Positions 42,077 to 51,511 of a DNA stretch of 64,000 nt are shown here, in pieces (position 1 is the first letter of the stretch; each line of letters begins with the position of its first letter). Source of the stretch: JACMJL01 sp963791805 (GTDB taxonomy: Bacteria; Bacillota; Clostridia; Clostridiales; Clostridiaceae). The stretch is from contig CAWBTU010000003.1 in the NCBI GenBank assembly GCA_963791805.1, forward strand, positions 992,001 through 1,056,000, written 5' to 3'. The translations under genes and the position numbers were made by a program. The notes under the pieces were generated by a model. It was given only the letters and a program-made list of their open reading frames with translations. It ran no database searches and was not told the origin of the DNA.

Positions 42077-43495
42077 ATGAAAGTATTGTTTGTAGCATCA
42101 GAGTGTCATCCTTTTATTAAAGTTGGAGGACTAGGGGATGTGGCTTACGCACTTCCAAAGGCTTTAAGAAAAATTGGTATAGATGCAAGAGTAATCATAC
42201 CTAAATATGGGAAGATTGATGAACAATTTAAAGATAATATGAGTAATATAGCTGAATTTGAAGTGACTGTTGGTTGGAGAAACCAATATTGCGGACTACA
42301 GTACTTAGAGTATGACGGTATACCATTCTACTTTATTGATAATTTATATTATTTTAATAGAGAAGGTGCTTACGGTTATTATGACGATGGTGAAAGATTT
42401 GCTTTTTTTGATAATGCAGTTGTAGAATCTCTTAAGTATATGACTGATTTTACACCGGACGTTATTCATTGTAATGATTGGCATACAGGTATGATTCCGC
42501 CTATTCTTAAGAAGAGGGTTGAGGAATTTGCGGATATTAAAACCTTGTTTACCATTCATAATCTTCAATATCAGGGTAATTTTGGCAAAGAAATACTTGA
42601 AGAATTATTGGGATTAGATGAAAGTTATTACAATGATGGTGCTTTAAAGCAAAATGACGGAATTTCCTTTATGAGGGGTGGAATAAATTTTGCTAACAAA
42701 GTTTCTACGGTTAGCTATAGTTATTCTGAAGAGATAAAAACGCCTTATTATGGAGAAGGTCTTGATGGTCTGTTAAGCTATAGGAAATACGACTTATGGG
42801 GAATAGTAAATGGCGTAGATTTTGATATTTTTAACCCTAAAAATGACAAGGATATATACCGTAATTTTGATTCAAAAAATATAGATGGAAAAGCTGTAAA
42901 TAAAATTGAACTTCAAAAACAACTTAACCTGCCTATATGCAGTGAAGTACCGATGATAGGTCTGGTAACAAGATTGGTTAAACAAAAGGGATTAGATTTA
43001 TTTGCTCATATTTGTGAAGAATTGCTTCAGCAAGAGGTTCAAATAGTTGTTGTTGGAACTGGAGATGAAGAATATGAAAATATGATGAAATATTTTGCGT
43101 GGAAGTATCCGGAGAAGTTCTCAGCAAATTTAGTATTTGACAATAAACTTGCTAAGAAGGTTTATGCTTCCTGTGATATGTTCTTAATGCCTTCACTTTT
43201 TGAACCTTGTGGAATTGGCCAGCTGATAGCGCTGCGCTATGGAACAATACCTATTGTTAGGGAGACAGGTGGACTTAAAGATACTGTAAAAGCATTTAAT
43301 GAACAAGAAGGAACAGGGAATGGTTTTACATTTACAAATTACAATGCTCATGATATGCTTTATACAATAAGAAGAGCAATCTATTATTACTATAATAAAA
43401 ATGTATGGGACAAGTTAGTTACAAGAGCCATGGAAGAAGATAATAGCTGGAGTAAGTCTGCTAATTTATATAATAATTTATATAATAGTTTGTAG
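42077..43495 (+). CDS. glgA: Glycogen synthase (ADP-glucose)
   Basis: 472 residues of glycosyltransferase family 5. N-terminal KVGGLGDVAYALPKALR (ADP-glucose loop), HCNDWHTGMIP, TIHNLQYQG, and C-terminal VTRLVKQKGLDLF, PSLFEPCGIGQLIALRYGTIPIVRETGGL with catalytic Glu residues. AAGGAG precedes ATG 42077, which is in phase with a TTG at 42068. Third gene of the glycogen operon. Confidence 0.95.
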   Translation: MKVLFVASECHPFIKVGGLGDVAYALPKALRKIGIDARVIIPKYGKIDEQFKDNMSNIAEFEVTVGWRNQYCGLQYLEYDGIPFYFIDNLYYFNREGAYGYYDDGERFAFFDNAVVESLKYMTDFTPDVIHCNDWHTGMIPPILKKRVEEFADIKTLFTIHNLQYQGNFGKEILEELLGLDESYYNDGALKQNDGISFMRGGINFANKVSTVSYSYSEEIKTPYYGEGLDGLLSYRKYDLWGIVNGVDFDIFNPKNDKDIYRNFDSKNIDGKAVNKIELQKQLNLPICSEVPMIGLVTRLVKQKGLDLFAHICEELLQQEVQIVVVGTGDEEYENMMKYFAWKYPEKFSANLVFDNKLAKKVYASCDMFLMPSLFEPCGIGQLIALRYGTIPIVRETGGLKDTVKAFNEQEGTGNGFTFTNYNAHDMLYTIRRAIYYYYNKNVWDKLVTRAMEEDNSWSKSANLYNNLYNSL

Positions 43496-43568
43496 TATTT
43501 TTTCTTTGCAGTATTATTTAGAAGTGAGTTCATCGTATAAGTTGTGCTTACTTCTATAGAAAAGATAT

Positions 43569-43595
43569 ACAAGCTGAAATTTATTTTCAGCTTGT
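43569..43595 (+). other. Hairpin between glgA and glgP
   Basis: Perfect 11-base stem ACAAGCTGAAA/TTTCAGCTTGT without a following T run. It may mark processing or partial termination and lower glgP level relative to glgCDA. A weaker stem (AGAAGTGAG/CTTACTTCT) lies just before, near 43520-43557. Confidence 0.5.
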
Positions 43596-43619
43596 AAATT
43601 TATATAAGGGGTGAAAATA

Positions 43620-46052
43620 TTGAAAATAGATAAACAAGAATTTAAGAAGGATTTTAAAAAGAAACTTATGAATATGTTTACTGAGGATGTAAGTGATGCA
43701 TCAGACCTGCATAAATATTTAGCCTTAGGTGTTCTAGTTAAAGAATATTGTTCTGAAAACTGGCTTAATACAAGCAGACAGTATACTGATGAAAATGAGA
43801 AACAAATATATTACTTTTCAATGGAATTTTTAATTGGAAGATTACTGGGGAACAATCTAATAAATTTAGGTATTAAAGATGTAATTTCTGAAGGATTATC
43901 TGAATTAGATATTAGTTTAAATGAGCTTGAGGAAAAAGAAATGGATGCTGGACTTGGAAATGGCGGACTTGGAAGACTTGCAGCTTGCTTTCTAGATTCA
44001 ATGGCTTCACTAGGAATACCAGGACATGGATCTGGAATTAGATACGAATATGGACTTTTCGAGCAAAAAATTGTTGATGGATATCAAGTTGAAATCCCTG
44101 ACAATTGGCTCAGAGAAGGAAATATATGGGAAACTAAAAAAGAGAATAAGGCTATAATGGTTAAATTTGGAGGGCAAGTGAGGTCCGTTCAGGAAAATGG
44201 GAGTTTGAAGTTTTTACATGAAAACTTTGAACCTGTTCTTGCAGTCCCATATGATACTCCAGTTATTGGATATGAAAATAATACTGTAAATACTTTAAGG
44301 TTATGGAGCGCTGAAACTGTAGGAAAGGATTTTGATCTATCTTCCTTTAGTAGAGGAGAATATTTAAAAGCAGTAGAATATAAATATTCAGTACAATCTA
44401 TCTCACAAGTATTATATCCAGATGATTCTCGTTATGAAGGAAGGCTATTAAGGCTAAAACAGCAATATTTCTTTGTTAGTGCTGGAGTACAAAGCATAGT
44501 TAGAAGATATAGGAGAATGGGTAAACCACTTGATAAATTGGATGAGTATGTTGCAATTCATATAAATGATACACACCCTTCCGTAGCTGTAGCCGAGTTA
44601 ATGCGAATTCTGATTGATGAAGAATGCATGAATTGGGAAGATGCATGGAAAATCACAACCAATGTAATGGCATATACTAACCATACAATACTTTCTGAAG
44701 CGTTAGAAAAATGGCCGGTTGATATGTTCAAGAGTCTTTTACCGAGAATATATATGATAATTGAAGAAATTGATAGACGTTTCTGCAATGATTTAATAAT
44801 GCATTATCCTGCAAATTGGGATAGGATAAATTCCATGTCTATAATTCATGATGGAATGATTAGAATGGCTCATCTTGCAATTGTTGGAAGTCATTCTGTA
44901 AATGGTGTGGCCAAACTTCATACAGAAATATTAAAAAGGCAAGAGTTGTCAAATTTTTATAATTATTATCCTGAAAAATTTAACAACAAAACCAATGGAA
45001 TAACTCACCGAAGATGGCTAGTTAAGGCGAATCCGGAACTTACTAAAGTTATAACTGAAACAATTGGAGATGGATGGATTAAAGAACCAAACAGGCTAGA
45101 TGACCTAATGAAGTATTCTCTTGACCCAGCCTTTGGAGAAAAGGTAAGAGATGTAAAGCAGAACAATAAGATAGTTTTTGCAAAAGAAATTGGGCAAAAA
45201 TATGGTGTAGAGATTGACCCCAATTCAATATTTGATGTTCAAGTTAAGAGACTTCATGCATATAAGAGACAGGTATTGAATGTATTTAACATTTTAGAAC
45301 TATATTATAGACTAAAGGAAAATCCTGATTTAGATATAGTTCCAAGGACGTTTTTCTTTGGTGCCAAAGCATCACCAAGTTACTATCTTGCAAAACAGAC
45401 CATCAAATTTATTAACAGTGTAGCTTACATGGTGAATAATGATAAATCAATTAAAGGAAAAATTAAAGTCGTCTTCTTGGAAAATTATAGAGTTTCACTG
45501 GCAGAGAGAATAGTTGCTTGTGCAGACTTAAGTGAGCAAATTTCCACTACTACAAAGGAAGCATCAGGAACTGGCAATATGAAATTCATGATGAATGGCG
45601 CCGTTACAATTGCAACTATGGATGGAGCTAATGTAGAAATGTATGATGCTGTTGGCCCTGAAAATATTGTTATTTTCGGAATGGATGATAAACAAGTGCT
45701 TAACTATTACCGAAACGGTGGATACTCTTCAATGGAAATGTATAAAAACGATGTTCGTTTAGCAAGAATATTAGATTCACTTATGGATGGATCTTTAGGG
45801 GTATCTAATTATGAGTTTAGAAATATCTACGATTCATTGTTAGTTAATAATGATGAATACTTTGTATTGAAGGATTTTGACTCTTATGTATATGCTCAAG
45901 GAAAAGTAGATTGGTTGTATCGTGATAAAGCAAAATGGCAACAGATGTGCATTGCTAATATTGCTAAATCTGGAATATTCTCTAGTGATAATACAATCCA
46001 GCAATATTCTAAAGAAATATGGGGAACCCGAAACGTACAAATAAAATCATAA
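43620..46052 (+). CDS. glgP: Glycogen phosphorylase
   Basis: 810 residues of the PLP-dependent glycogen/maltodextrin phosphorylase family (GT35). Releases glucose-1-phosphate from glycogen. N-terminal ALGVLVKEYCSENW, GLGNGGLGRLAACFLDSMASL, HINDTHPSVAVAELMRIL, VKRLHAYKRQVLN, and the PLP lysine in KEASGTGNMKFMMNGAVTIATMDGANVEM. The TTG at 43620 has AAGGGGTG 6 bases before; a GTG at 43611 is also possible. Together with glgCDA it covers glycogen synthesis and breakdown, but the branching enzyme gene glgB is not in the window. Confidence 0.95.
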   Translation: MKIDKQEFKKDFKKKLMNMFTEDVSDASDLHKYLALGVLVKEYCSENWLNTSRQYTDENEKQIYYFSMEFLIGRLLGNNLINLGIKDVISEGLSELDISLNELEEKEMDAGLGNGGLGRLAACFLDSMASLGIPGHGSGIRYEYGLFEQKIVDGYQVEIPDNWLREGNIWETKKENKAIMVKFGGQVRSVQENGSLKFLHENFEPVLAVPYDTPVIGYENNTVNTLRLWSAETVGKDFDLSSFSRGEYLKAVEYKYSVQSISQVLYPDDSRYEGRLLRLKQQYFFVSAGVQSIVRRYRRMGKPLDKLDEYVAIHINDTHPSVAVAELMRILIDEECMNWEDAWKITTNVMAYTNHTILSEALEKWPVDMFKSLLPRIYMIIEEIDRRFCNDLIMHYPANWDRINSMSIIHDGMIRMAHLAIVGSHSVNGVAKLHTEILKRQELSNFYNYYPEKFNNKTNGITHRRWLVKANPELTKVITETIGDGWIKEPNRLDDLMKYSLDPAFGEKVRDVKQNNKIVFAKEIGQKYGVEIDPNSIFDVQVKRLHAYKRQVLNVFNILELYYRLKENPDLDIVPRTFFFGAKASPSYYLAKQTIKFINSVAYMVNNDKSIKGKIKVVFLENYRVSLAERIVACADLSEQISTTTKEASGTGNMKFMMNGAVTIATMDGANVEMYDAVGPENIVIFGMDDKQVLNYYRNGGYSSMEMYKNDVRLARILDSLMDGSLGVSNYEFRNIYDSLLVNNDEYFVLKDFDSYVYAQGKVDWLYRDKAKWQQMCIANIAKSGIFSSDNTIQQYSKEIWGTRNVQIKS

Positions 46053-46053
46053 T

Positions 46054-46092
46054 AAAAAACCCGATAAGTTTATTAATTTGTCGGGTTTTTCT
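46054..46092 (+). terminator. Terminator after glgP
   Basis: AAAAACCCGA/TCGGGTTTTT stem with T tail; end of the glycogen operon. Confidence 0.85.
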
Positions 46093-46217
46093 TTAAAATA
46101 ATAGTAAATATGTAGTAATTAATGTTTTTTAGTAATTATCCTTGAATATTTTAAAAGATATGATAGGATGAATTGTATGCAGAATTAAACGACTATAGTG
46201 CATTAAGGAGAGTATTT

Positions 46218-47426
46218 ATGGAGACAATTAACCTATACAAAGTATTATTAGCACTTTCTAGTGCAATAGATTTAGCTGAAGATAGCATGTATTATGATAG
46301 CGACAGTGATTCTAGACATAGATTTCAAAATCATTCTAGACGTACATGCTATGTTGCTGTTGGTATAGCTAAAAAAATAAGCACAGATGATAAATTTATT
46401 GAAAAGGTGTATATATCATCCATAATACATGATATAGGGATAACAGAAGATATAACGAGTTCACATTTGGATAAAGAATTTATAGCTCAGCATTCAGTTG
46501 AGGGATTTAAGTTAGCTAGCAGATTGCCTATTAATAAAGAAATACCTGAAATACTTAAATTTCATCACGAAAATTATGATGGATCAGGTTTTTTTAATTT
46601 AGAAGGTGATGAAATCCCACTTATTTCACAAATAATTAGATTAGCAGATACTTTTGAGATACTTTATAATGAGTCCATACCAAATTATCTTCAAAGAGAT
46701 AGAATAATTGATCAACTAGAAAAGAATAGAAATATTCTTTTTTCACCTAAAATCGTGGATTTATTTATTGAAGTTCAATCAAAGGATTATTTTTGGTGGG
46801 ATGTGGAAAATATTGGAGCTATTCCAGAAATTATGAATTATATTAGACCAAATTTAATAAAAAAGGTAAGTCTTCACGATATTAGGAATATAGCAATCGT
46901 TTTTTCAGATATTATTGATAGCAGAAGTTCTTTTACATACATGCATTCAGTTAACCTAGCAAATCTAGTTTTATTAGTTGGAAATAGTCTTAATATGGAT
47001 CCAACAAGAATGATGAAACTTGAAATTGCTGCATTGCTTCATGATATAGGTAAATTAGCTGTTCCAAGCAGTATCTTAAATAAAGAGGGAAAACTAACTA
47101 AAACTGAAAGGGACATCATGAATAGTCACACCTATTATACAAGGGTGGTGCTTTCAAAAATTGAAGATTTTGAGGATGTTACAAACTGGGCTGCTAATCA
47201 TCATGAAAAATTAAATGGTAGTGGATATCCTATTGGATTAATATCCTCTGACCTTAGCCTTGAAGAAAGAATAATTGCTGTATGTGATATTTACGAAGCT
47301 TTAACTGCAGTCAGACCTTATAAAAAGGGTCTTAGCAGAGATGAAGCCATGAAAATGCTTGACAACATGGTTAATATTGGAGAATTATGTGGCGAATCGT
47401 TAGAACTTCTTAAAAAAGTTATTTAA
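46218..47426 (+). CDS. Tandem HD-GYP domain protein
   Basis: 402 residues with two HD-GYP-type domains. First (about 25-200): HRFQNHSRRTC, SSIIHDIGITED, HSVEGF, KFHHENYDGSGF. Second (about 245-400): MHSVNLANLV, AALLHDIGKLAVPSSILNK, HTYYT, ANHHEKLNGSGYP and CDIYEALTAVRPYKKG. The second has a full HD-GYP motif set and probably hydrolyses cyclic di-GMP; the first lacks the GYP tail (GSGF). No receiver, PAS or membrane domain is present, so its input signal is unknown. AAGGAG before ATG 46218 decides the start over a TTG at 46173. Stand-alone. Confidence 0.85.
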   Translation: METINLYKVLLALSSAIDLAEDSMYYDSDSDSRHRFQNHSRRTCYVAVGIAKKISTDDKFIEKVYISSIIHDIGITEDITSSHLDKEFIAQHSVEGFKLASRLPINKEIPEILKFHHENYDGSGFFNLEGDEIPLISQIIRLADTFEILYNESIPNYLQRDRIIDQLEKNRNILFSPKIVDLFIEVQSKDYFWWDVENIGAIPEIMNYIRPNLIKKVSLHDIRNIAIVFSDIIDSRSSFTYMHSVNLANLVLLVGNSLNMDPTRMMKLEIAALLHDIGKLAVPSSILNKEGKLTKTERDIMNSHTYYTRVVLSKIEDFEDVTNWAANHHEKLNGSGYPIGLISSDLSLEERIIAVCDIYEALTAVRPYKKGLSRDEAMKMLDNMVNIGELCGESLELLKKVI

Positions 47427-47464
47427 AAGATAACCCTGTCATTGCTATGACAGGGTTATCTTTT
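47425..47464. terminator. Bidirectional terminator between the HD-GYP gene and glutamine synthetase
   Basis: Perfect 16-base stem AAGATAACCCTGTCAT/ATGACAGGGTTATCTT with a four-base loop; A and T runs at the two ends serve both converging genes. Confidence 0.95.
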
Positions 47465-49358
47465 AATCTAAAATATTTTTGCTATAAATTGAATATAAAT
47501 CCCTTAACTCTTTCATCTTAGTATCCATTTCAACCTGTAAGTCTGATACCGCTTGAAGGTTGTTAGCTTCAGTGGCCTCTCTAATTCTTGAAAATAATCC
47601 TTTACTTGAATAGGTATCTTTCAACAAATACAGCCTCAATGTTTGAATTTTTTGCCAATATGAGATATCTAAATCTAAAGCATTTTCACTATTGTGTATC
47701 ATTTTATAACTCTTTATCTCGTCTATATAGTTGGATATTATTCTGCTATTAATTTCAGTTAACCATCTTTTTTCAGTGCCAATTCTAAAACTGTTAATAA
47801 TTTTGTCACTAAGTACATCACCAGACTGAATAGCCTTTAGTTTTTCTGGATACTTATCAAAGGCGGATAGGTTCTCAAATACAGTTGAAGGTGCTTTACC
47901 AAAATACTTAACTCTTTCTTCGTCGCTGAAATCTTCAAACACGTCTTTTTCACTTCTATATGCTCTTTCGGTGTTTAAATAATCCGCAGGTTCTCCAGGC
48001 TGTTTAGAAAGTTCTTTTAATAAATCATCTTGAGACTTGTTATTTGTTATTGCATAAGTTATACCATCAAGCATAGCTAGATATAAAGAAGCCATAACAA
48101 GGTATGTGTTTGAATGTGGGTTTGGAGCCCTAAGTTCAAATCTTGTTCCTAATGGACTATTTAAATCTCTAACTAACCCCATTAGAACACTTCTGTTTCT
48201 TGAAGGAATTTCAACACTATGGCCTAGTGAAGTTACTATGCACACTGGTGCCTCAAATCCAGGTTTTAATCTTTTTAGGGAATCATTTGTACGAGATACA
48301 AATGGATTAATAACCTCATAATTATTTAATACTCCCATAACAGAAGCGTAGCCAAAGATACTTAAGTAATGATGGTTAGGTGCGTTAAATAAGTTTATTC
48401 TTTTACCATTCTTAAGTTTCAATGCCATACCGACATGAGTATGTTCACCACTTCCTGCCACTCCTTCAATTGGTTTTGCAAGAAAGGTTACATCTAATCC
48501 ATTGTTTCTAAATACTTCCTTAACTAGAGTTCGCACTAACAACTCATTATCAGCTGCTTGGAGAGCATTTGAAAACTCCCAGTCTATTTCTAATTGTTCC
48601 ATAATATGCGTTAAGTTACCAGATTCATCAATCTTAGCTTTAACTCCACCAACTTCTTTGTGACCCATTTCTGGCTCAAGGCCGTAGGTATCCATTAAAA
48701 TTAGAGACTGCTCAAGAGCAGTTCTTACAGAACCTCTAACGCGAGTCCAGTATTGTTCCTGCAATACTTGTGAAGTTGATAACTCTTCCACTTGGGCTTG
48801 ATTATTTGGAGTTTTCACCCAAAATTCTAATTCTGTTGCTGAAGTAGCAACAATATCTTCTATATCGTTAATTGATATTCCAAGATCAGATAGCGCTTCA
48901 GGATATTTTTCAAATAAATCCATTAGTGTAGTCTTAAAGTGCTCAATAGATCTTTTTAGTATATAACGAGAATCTATTGCAATATTTTCATGATATAGGA
49001 AACACGGAATGCGGAGAGTTCCAATAGGATTATCAGTTTCTTCATCTATGAGCTCATTATTATAATCAATATACCAATTGACATCTAAGTCCGCTAGCAT
49101 ATCAACTTTAGCATTGTTTAAAGAAGCGATGCCAGGTAGTACAACTGAAGAGCCATCTGTTTGTATGGCTCCTTTTAAAAATGTTGAGATATCATTTAGA
49201 AAAACCTTTATTGGAATTTTTTCATCAGTATCATTACCAGAAAGATCCACGCCAATTAAAGATACAAATTTTATTTCTGTATGAGATGTAAGTATATTTT
49301 GCAAATCTTCTTCAGAATGTTTTTCTTTAGGAATAACATAAACTAGATCTTTTAACAT
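47463..49358 (-). CDS. glnA: Glutamine synthetase
   Basis: 631 residues, longer than the usual type I enzyme (about 445); this size is seen in clostridia. Catalytic segments are recognisable: ATELEFWV (metal Glu), DTYGLEPEMGHKEVG, GSGEHTHVGMAL (ATP/Glu site), SRNRSVLMGLVRDLNSPLGTRFELRAPNP. A C-terminal extension of about 150 residues follows the catalytic core. It joins ammonia and glutamate with ATP. AAGGAGGAC precedes the ATG, and a consensus promoter lies 113 bases upstream. Divergent from murI. Confidence 0.93.
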   Translation of the reverse strand: MLKDLVYVIPKEKHSEEDLQNILTSHTEIKFVSLIGVDLSGNDTDEKIPIKVFLNDISTFLKGAIQTDGSSVVLPGIASLNNAKVDMLADLDVNWYIDYNNELIDEETDNPIGTLRIPCFLYHENIAIDSRYILKRSIEHFKTTLMDLFEKYPEALSDLGISINDIEDIVATSATELEFWVKTPNNQAQVEELSTSQVLQEQYWTRVRGSVRTALEQSLILMDTYGLEPEMGHKEVGGVKAKIDESGNLTHIMEQLEIDWEFSNALQAADNELLVRTLVKEVFRNNGLDVTFLAKPIEGVAGSGEHTHVGMALKLKNGKRINLFNAPNHHYLSIFGYASVMGVLNNYEVINPFVSRTNDSLKRLKPGFEAPVCIVTSLGHSVEIPSRNRSVLMGLVRDLNSPLGTRFELRAPNPHSNTYLVMASLYLAMLDGITYAITNNKSQDDLLKELSKQPGEPADYLNTERAYRSEKDVFEDFSDEERVKYFGKAPSTVFENLSAFDKYPEKLKAIQSGDVLSDKIINSFRIGTEKRWLTEINSRIISNYIDEIKSYKMIHNSENALDLDISYWQKIQTLRLYLLKDTYSSKGLFSRIREATEANNLQAVSDLQVEMDTKMKELRDLYSIYSKNILD

Positions 49359-49471
49359 AATAGTCCTCCTTGTAAATTCAAAAAGAGCAATAAGTAAAAC
49401 TCTTAGTACTCTTTCCTAAATTTAATATTATTATTTACTTGTACTCAAATGAGTTATATAATATACTGGAA

Positions 49472-49500
49472 ATTTTACATTAAATTTATTTTACTGTCAA
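49472..49500 (-). promoter_or_regulatory. Promoter for glutamine synthetase
   Basis: TTGACA (49495-49500) and TAAAAT (49472-49477) on the minus strand with a 17-base spacer. Confidence 0.75.
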
Positions 49501-49536
49501 CAATAATAGATGTATCAAGTAACTTATGAATTGTTT

Positions 49537-49565
49537 TTTACTTTTCATCTATATTTTGTTAGAAT
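49537..49565 (+). promoter_or_regulatory. Promoter for murI
   Basis: TTTACT (49537-49542) and TAGAAT (49560-49565), 17 bases apart, 36 bases before the murI ATG. Confidence 0.6.
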
Positions 49566-49600
49566 ATAGATGGATGTATTGTTGTATAAGAGGTGAGGGT

Positions 49601-50389
49601 ATGGGCAAAAATGAAAATCCAATAGGCTTTTTTGATTCTGGAGTTGGAGGTATTAGTGTACTCAAGGAAGCAATCAAGCAATTACCTAATGAAAATTATA
49701 TTTATTATGGCGACTCAAAGAATGCTCCTTATGGCACTAAAAACATAGAACAAGTTCGCCAGCTAACGTTTGAAGCTTCAGAATTTTTAATAAAATCAGG
49801 TGCTAAAGCTTTGGTTATTGCGTGCAATACTGCTACCAGTGCATCTATAGATTATCTTAGAGAGGTATACTCCTCAATACCTGTTATTGGTATTGAGCCG
49901 GCCTTAAAGCCAGCAGTGGAACTAAAGAGAAAAGGTAAAATTATTATTATGGCTACTCCCATGACTTTAGCAGAAAAAAAATTTAACGAGTTGATGCTGA
50001 ATTATCAAAAGGAAGCTGAAATTATCATGCTGCCATGTCCCGGTTTGGTAGAGCTTATTGAAAATAGAATAATTAAAGGTACAGAATTAGAAAGTTACCT
50101 TAGTTCAAGGTTTTCAGAATTATCTATAGATGATGTAGCTGCAGTAGTGCTTGGCTGTACCCACTACCCCTTTGTAAAAGGAGAATTATCCAAGATATTA
50201 GGTGAAGAAATTCCTGTTATAGATGGTAGTGTTGGAACTGTAAAGTATTTAAAAAAGCGGCTAGAGGAATTTGATTTGATTAATTCAAACACTGAAAAAG
50301 GCGAGGTAAAGGTTTTAAATTCTTTAGACAATAAAGAAATAATTTTATTTAGTTACAAATTATTAGAAATGGAAGCAAAATGTCGCTAA
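49601..50389 (+). CDS. murI: Glutamate racemase
   Basis: 262 residues. Makes D-glutamate for peptidoglycan. The two catalytic Cys lie in VIACNTATSAS and VLGCTHYPF; FFDSGVGGISVLKEA and YYGDSKNAPYGTK are the substrate segments. GAGGTGAGGGT before ATG 49601 decides the start; a longer in-frame ATG at 49526 is disfavoured because its residues are hydrophobic and unlike the family. Not adjacent to other wall genes. Confidence 0.97.
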   Translation: MGKNENPIGFFDSGVGGISVLKEAIKQLPNENYIYYGDSKNAPYGTKNIEQVRQLTFEASEFLIKSGAKALVIACNTATSASIDYLREVYSSIPVIGIEPALKPAVELKRKGKIIIMATPMTLAEKKFNELMLNYQKEAEIIMLPCPGLVELIENRIIKGTELESYLSSRFSELSIDDVAAVVLGCTHYPFVKGELSKILGEEIPVIDGSVGTVKYLKKRLEEFDLINSNTEKGEVKVLNSLDNKEIILFSYKLLEMEAKCR

Positions 50390-50477
50390 ATTTTTATTTA
50401 TTATATGGTGAATATATCATATAATATGTAATGTAAGAGATTTTCAAAAATAAATTTAAATAAAAGGAGAATATAAT

Positions 50478-50993
50478 ATGAATCCAATTGTTACAATAAA
50501 AATCAAAGATGGCGGTGTAATTAAGGCTGAATTATATCCTGAAATTGCTCCTAATACCGTTAAAAATTTTATATCTTTAATAAACAAAGGTTACTACAAT
50601 GGCATTACTTTTCATAGGGTTATTCCAGGATTTATGATTCAAGGCGGTTGCCCAGATGGAACTGGAGCTGGTGGACCAGGGTATTCAATTAGGGGAGAAT
50701 TTAAATCTAATAAATTTAAAAATGATTTGGTACATAGTGAAGGAGTTCTATCAATGGCTAGGACCTCTGCACCTAATTCAACAGGAAGTCAATTCTTTAT
50801 AATGGCTGCTAACGCATCTCATTTAGATGGAGAATATGCTGCATTTGGAAAAGTAACTGAAGGAATTGAAGAAGTGAAGAAGATAGTTTCTGTAAAAAGA
50901 GATTACAGAGATAAACCAGTAGTTGATCAAGTAATGGAGGAAGTTACTGTAGAAACTTTCGATATAGTTTATGATGAACCTGAAAAAATGTAA
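50478..50993 (+). CDS. Peptidyl-prolyl cis-trans isomerase, cyclophilin type
   Basis: 171 residues, a compact cytoplasmic cyclophilin. Motifs FHRVIPGFMIQGG (catalytic Arg), GGPGYSIRGEF, GVLSMARTSAPNSTGSQFFI and FGKVTEGIEEV are present. No signal peptide. AAAAGGAGA precedes the ATG; 88 bases after murI on the same strand. Confidence 0.95.
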   Translation: MNPIVTIKIKDGGVIKAELYPEIAPNTVKNFISLINKGYYNGITFHRVIPGFMIQGGCPDGTGAGGPGYSIRGEFKSNKFKNDLVHSEGVLSMARTSAPNSTGSQFFIMAANASHLDGEYAAFGKVTEGIEEVKKIVSVKRDYRDKPVVDQVMEEVTVETFDIVYDEPEKM

Positions 50994-51046
50994 TTAAGGT
51001 ATTGACTAGTTTTGTTTGAAAATGCCTATGAAAAGAGCGTGATGTT

Positions 51047-51418
51047 TTGAATAATAATAAAGTAATGTTGATTTTCGGTTTTAATTCAGAGGAAAAAGAA
51101 GAGATAGATAAAATTATAAAAGAGAATAAAATCCCAGGATATAAGGTTATTACAAATGAAATGTCAAAGATGAAAATAGGAGACATTCTTTCCGGGCTAA
51201 AATTTGAAATTTATAATGATTATCTTCCTGAAGAAAAGGTTATTATATTTAACAATTTTAATGATAATGAAATAAATATAGCAATTAAGAATTTAAAACA
51301 ATTAAATCGACAAATTATTATGGCTGTTGTGACACCCACTTCAATTGAGTGGAGCTTTGATTATTTAATTCAGCACTTAATAGAAGAAAGGGAATGGCAT
51401 GAGAAGAATAGAGGATAA
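51047..51418 (+). CDS. DUF3783-like protein
   Basis: 123 residues, small alpha/beta protein with FGFNSEEKEEIDKIIKENKIPGYKVI, KVIIFNNFNDNEINIAIKNLKQLNR and a C-terminal HLIEEREWH. This matches my recollection of DUF3783, found in clostridia, function unknown. Starts at TTG 51047 with a weak GAGCGTGA upstream. Lies between the cyclophilin gene and the XRE regulator gene. Confidence 0.6.
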   Translation: MNNNKVMLIFGFNSEEKEEIDKIIKENKIPGYKVITNEMSKMKIGDILSGLKFEIYNDYLPEEKVIIFNNFNDNEINIAIKNLKQLNRQIIMAVVTPTSIEWSFDYLIQHLIEEREWHEKNRG

Positions 51419-51511
51419 AGAAAAGAGATTAGAGAAAAGAGAATAGATAAGGTTAATTTTTAATCTCTATCTTTGTTTTTTAATCTCAACTACAAATTAG
51501 TGAGGTAAAAA

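Noticed and set aside
51419..51500. Terminator between the DUF3783 gene and the XRE regulator
   Set aside because: Only weak, A/T-rich pairing (AGATA/TATCT) before a T-rich stretch; not strong enough to list.
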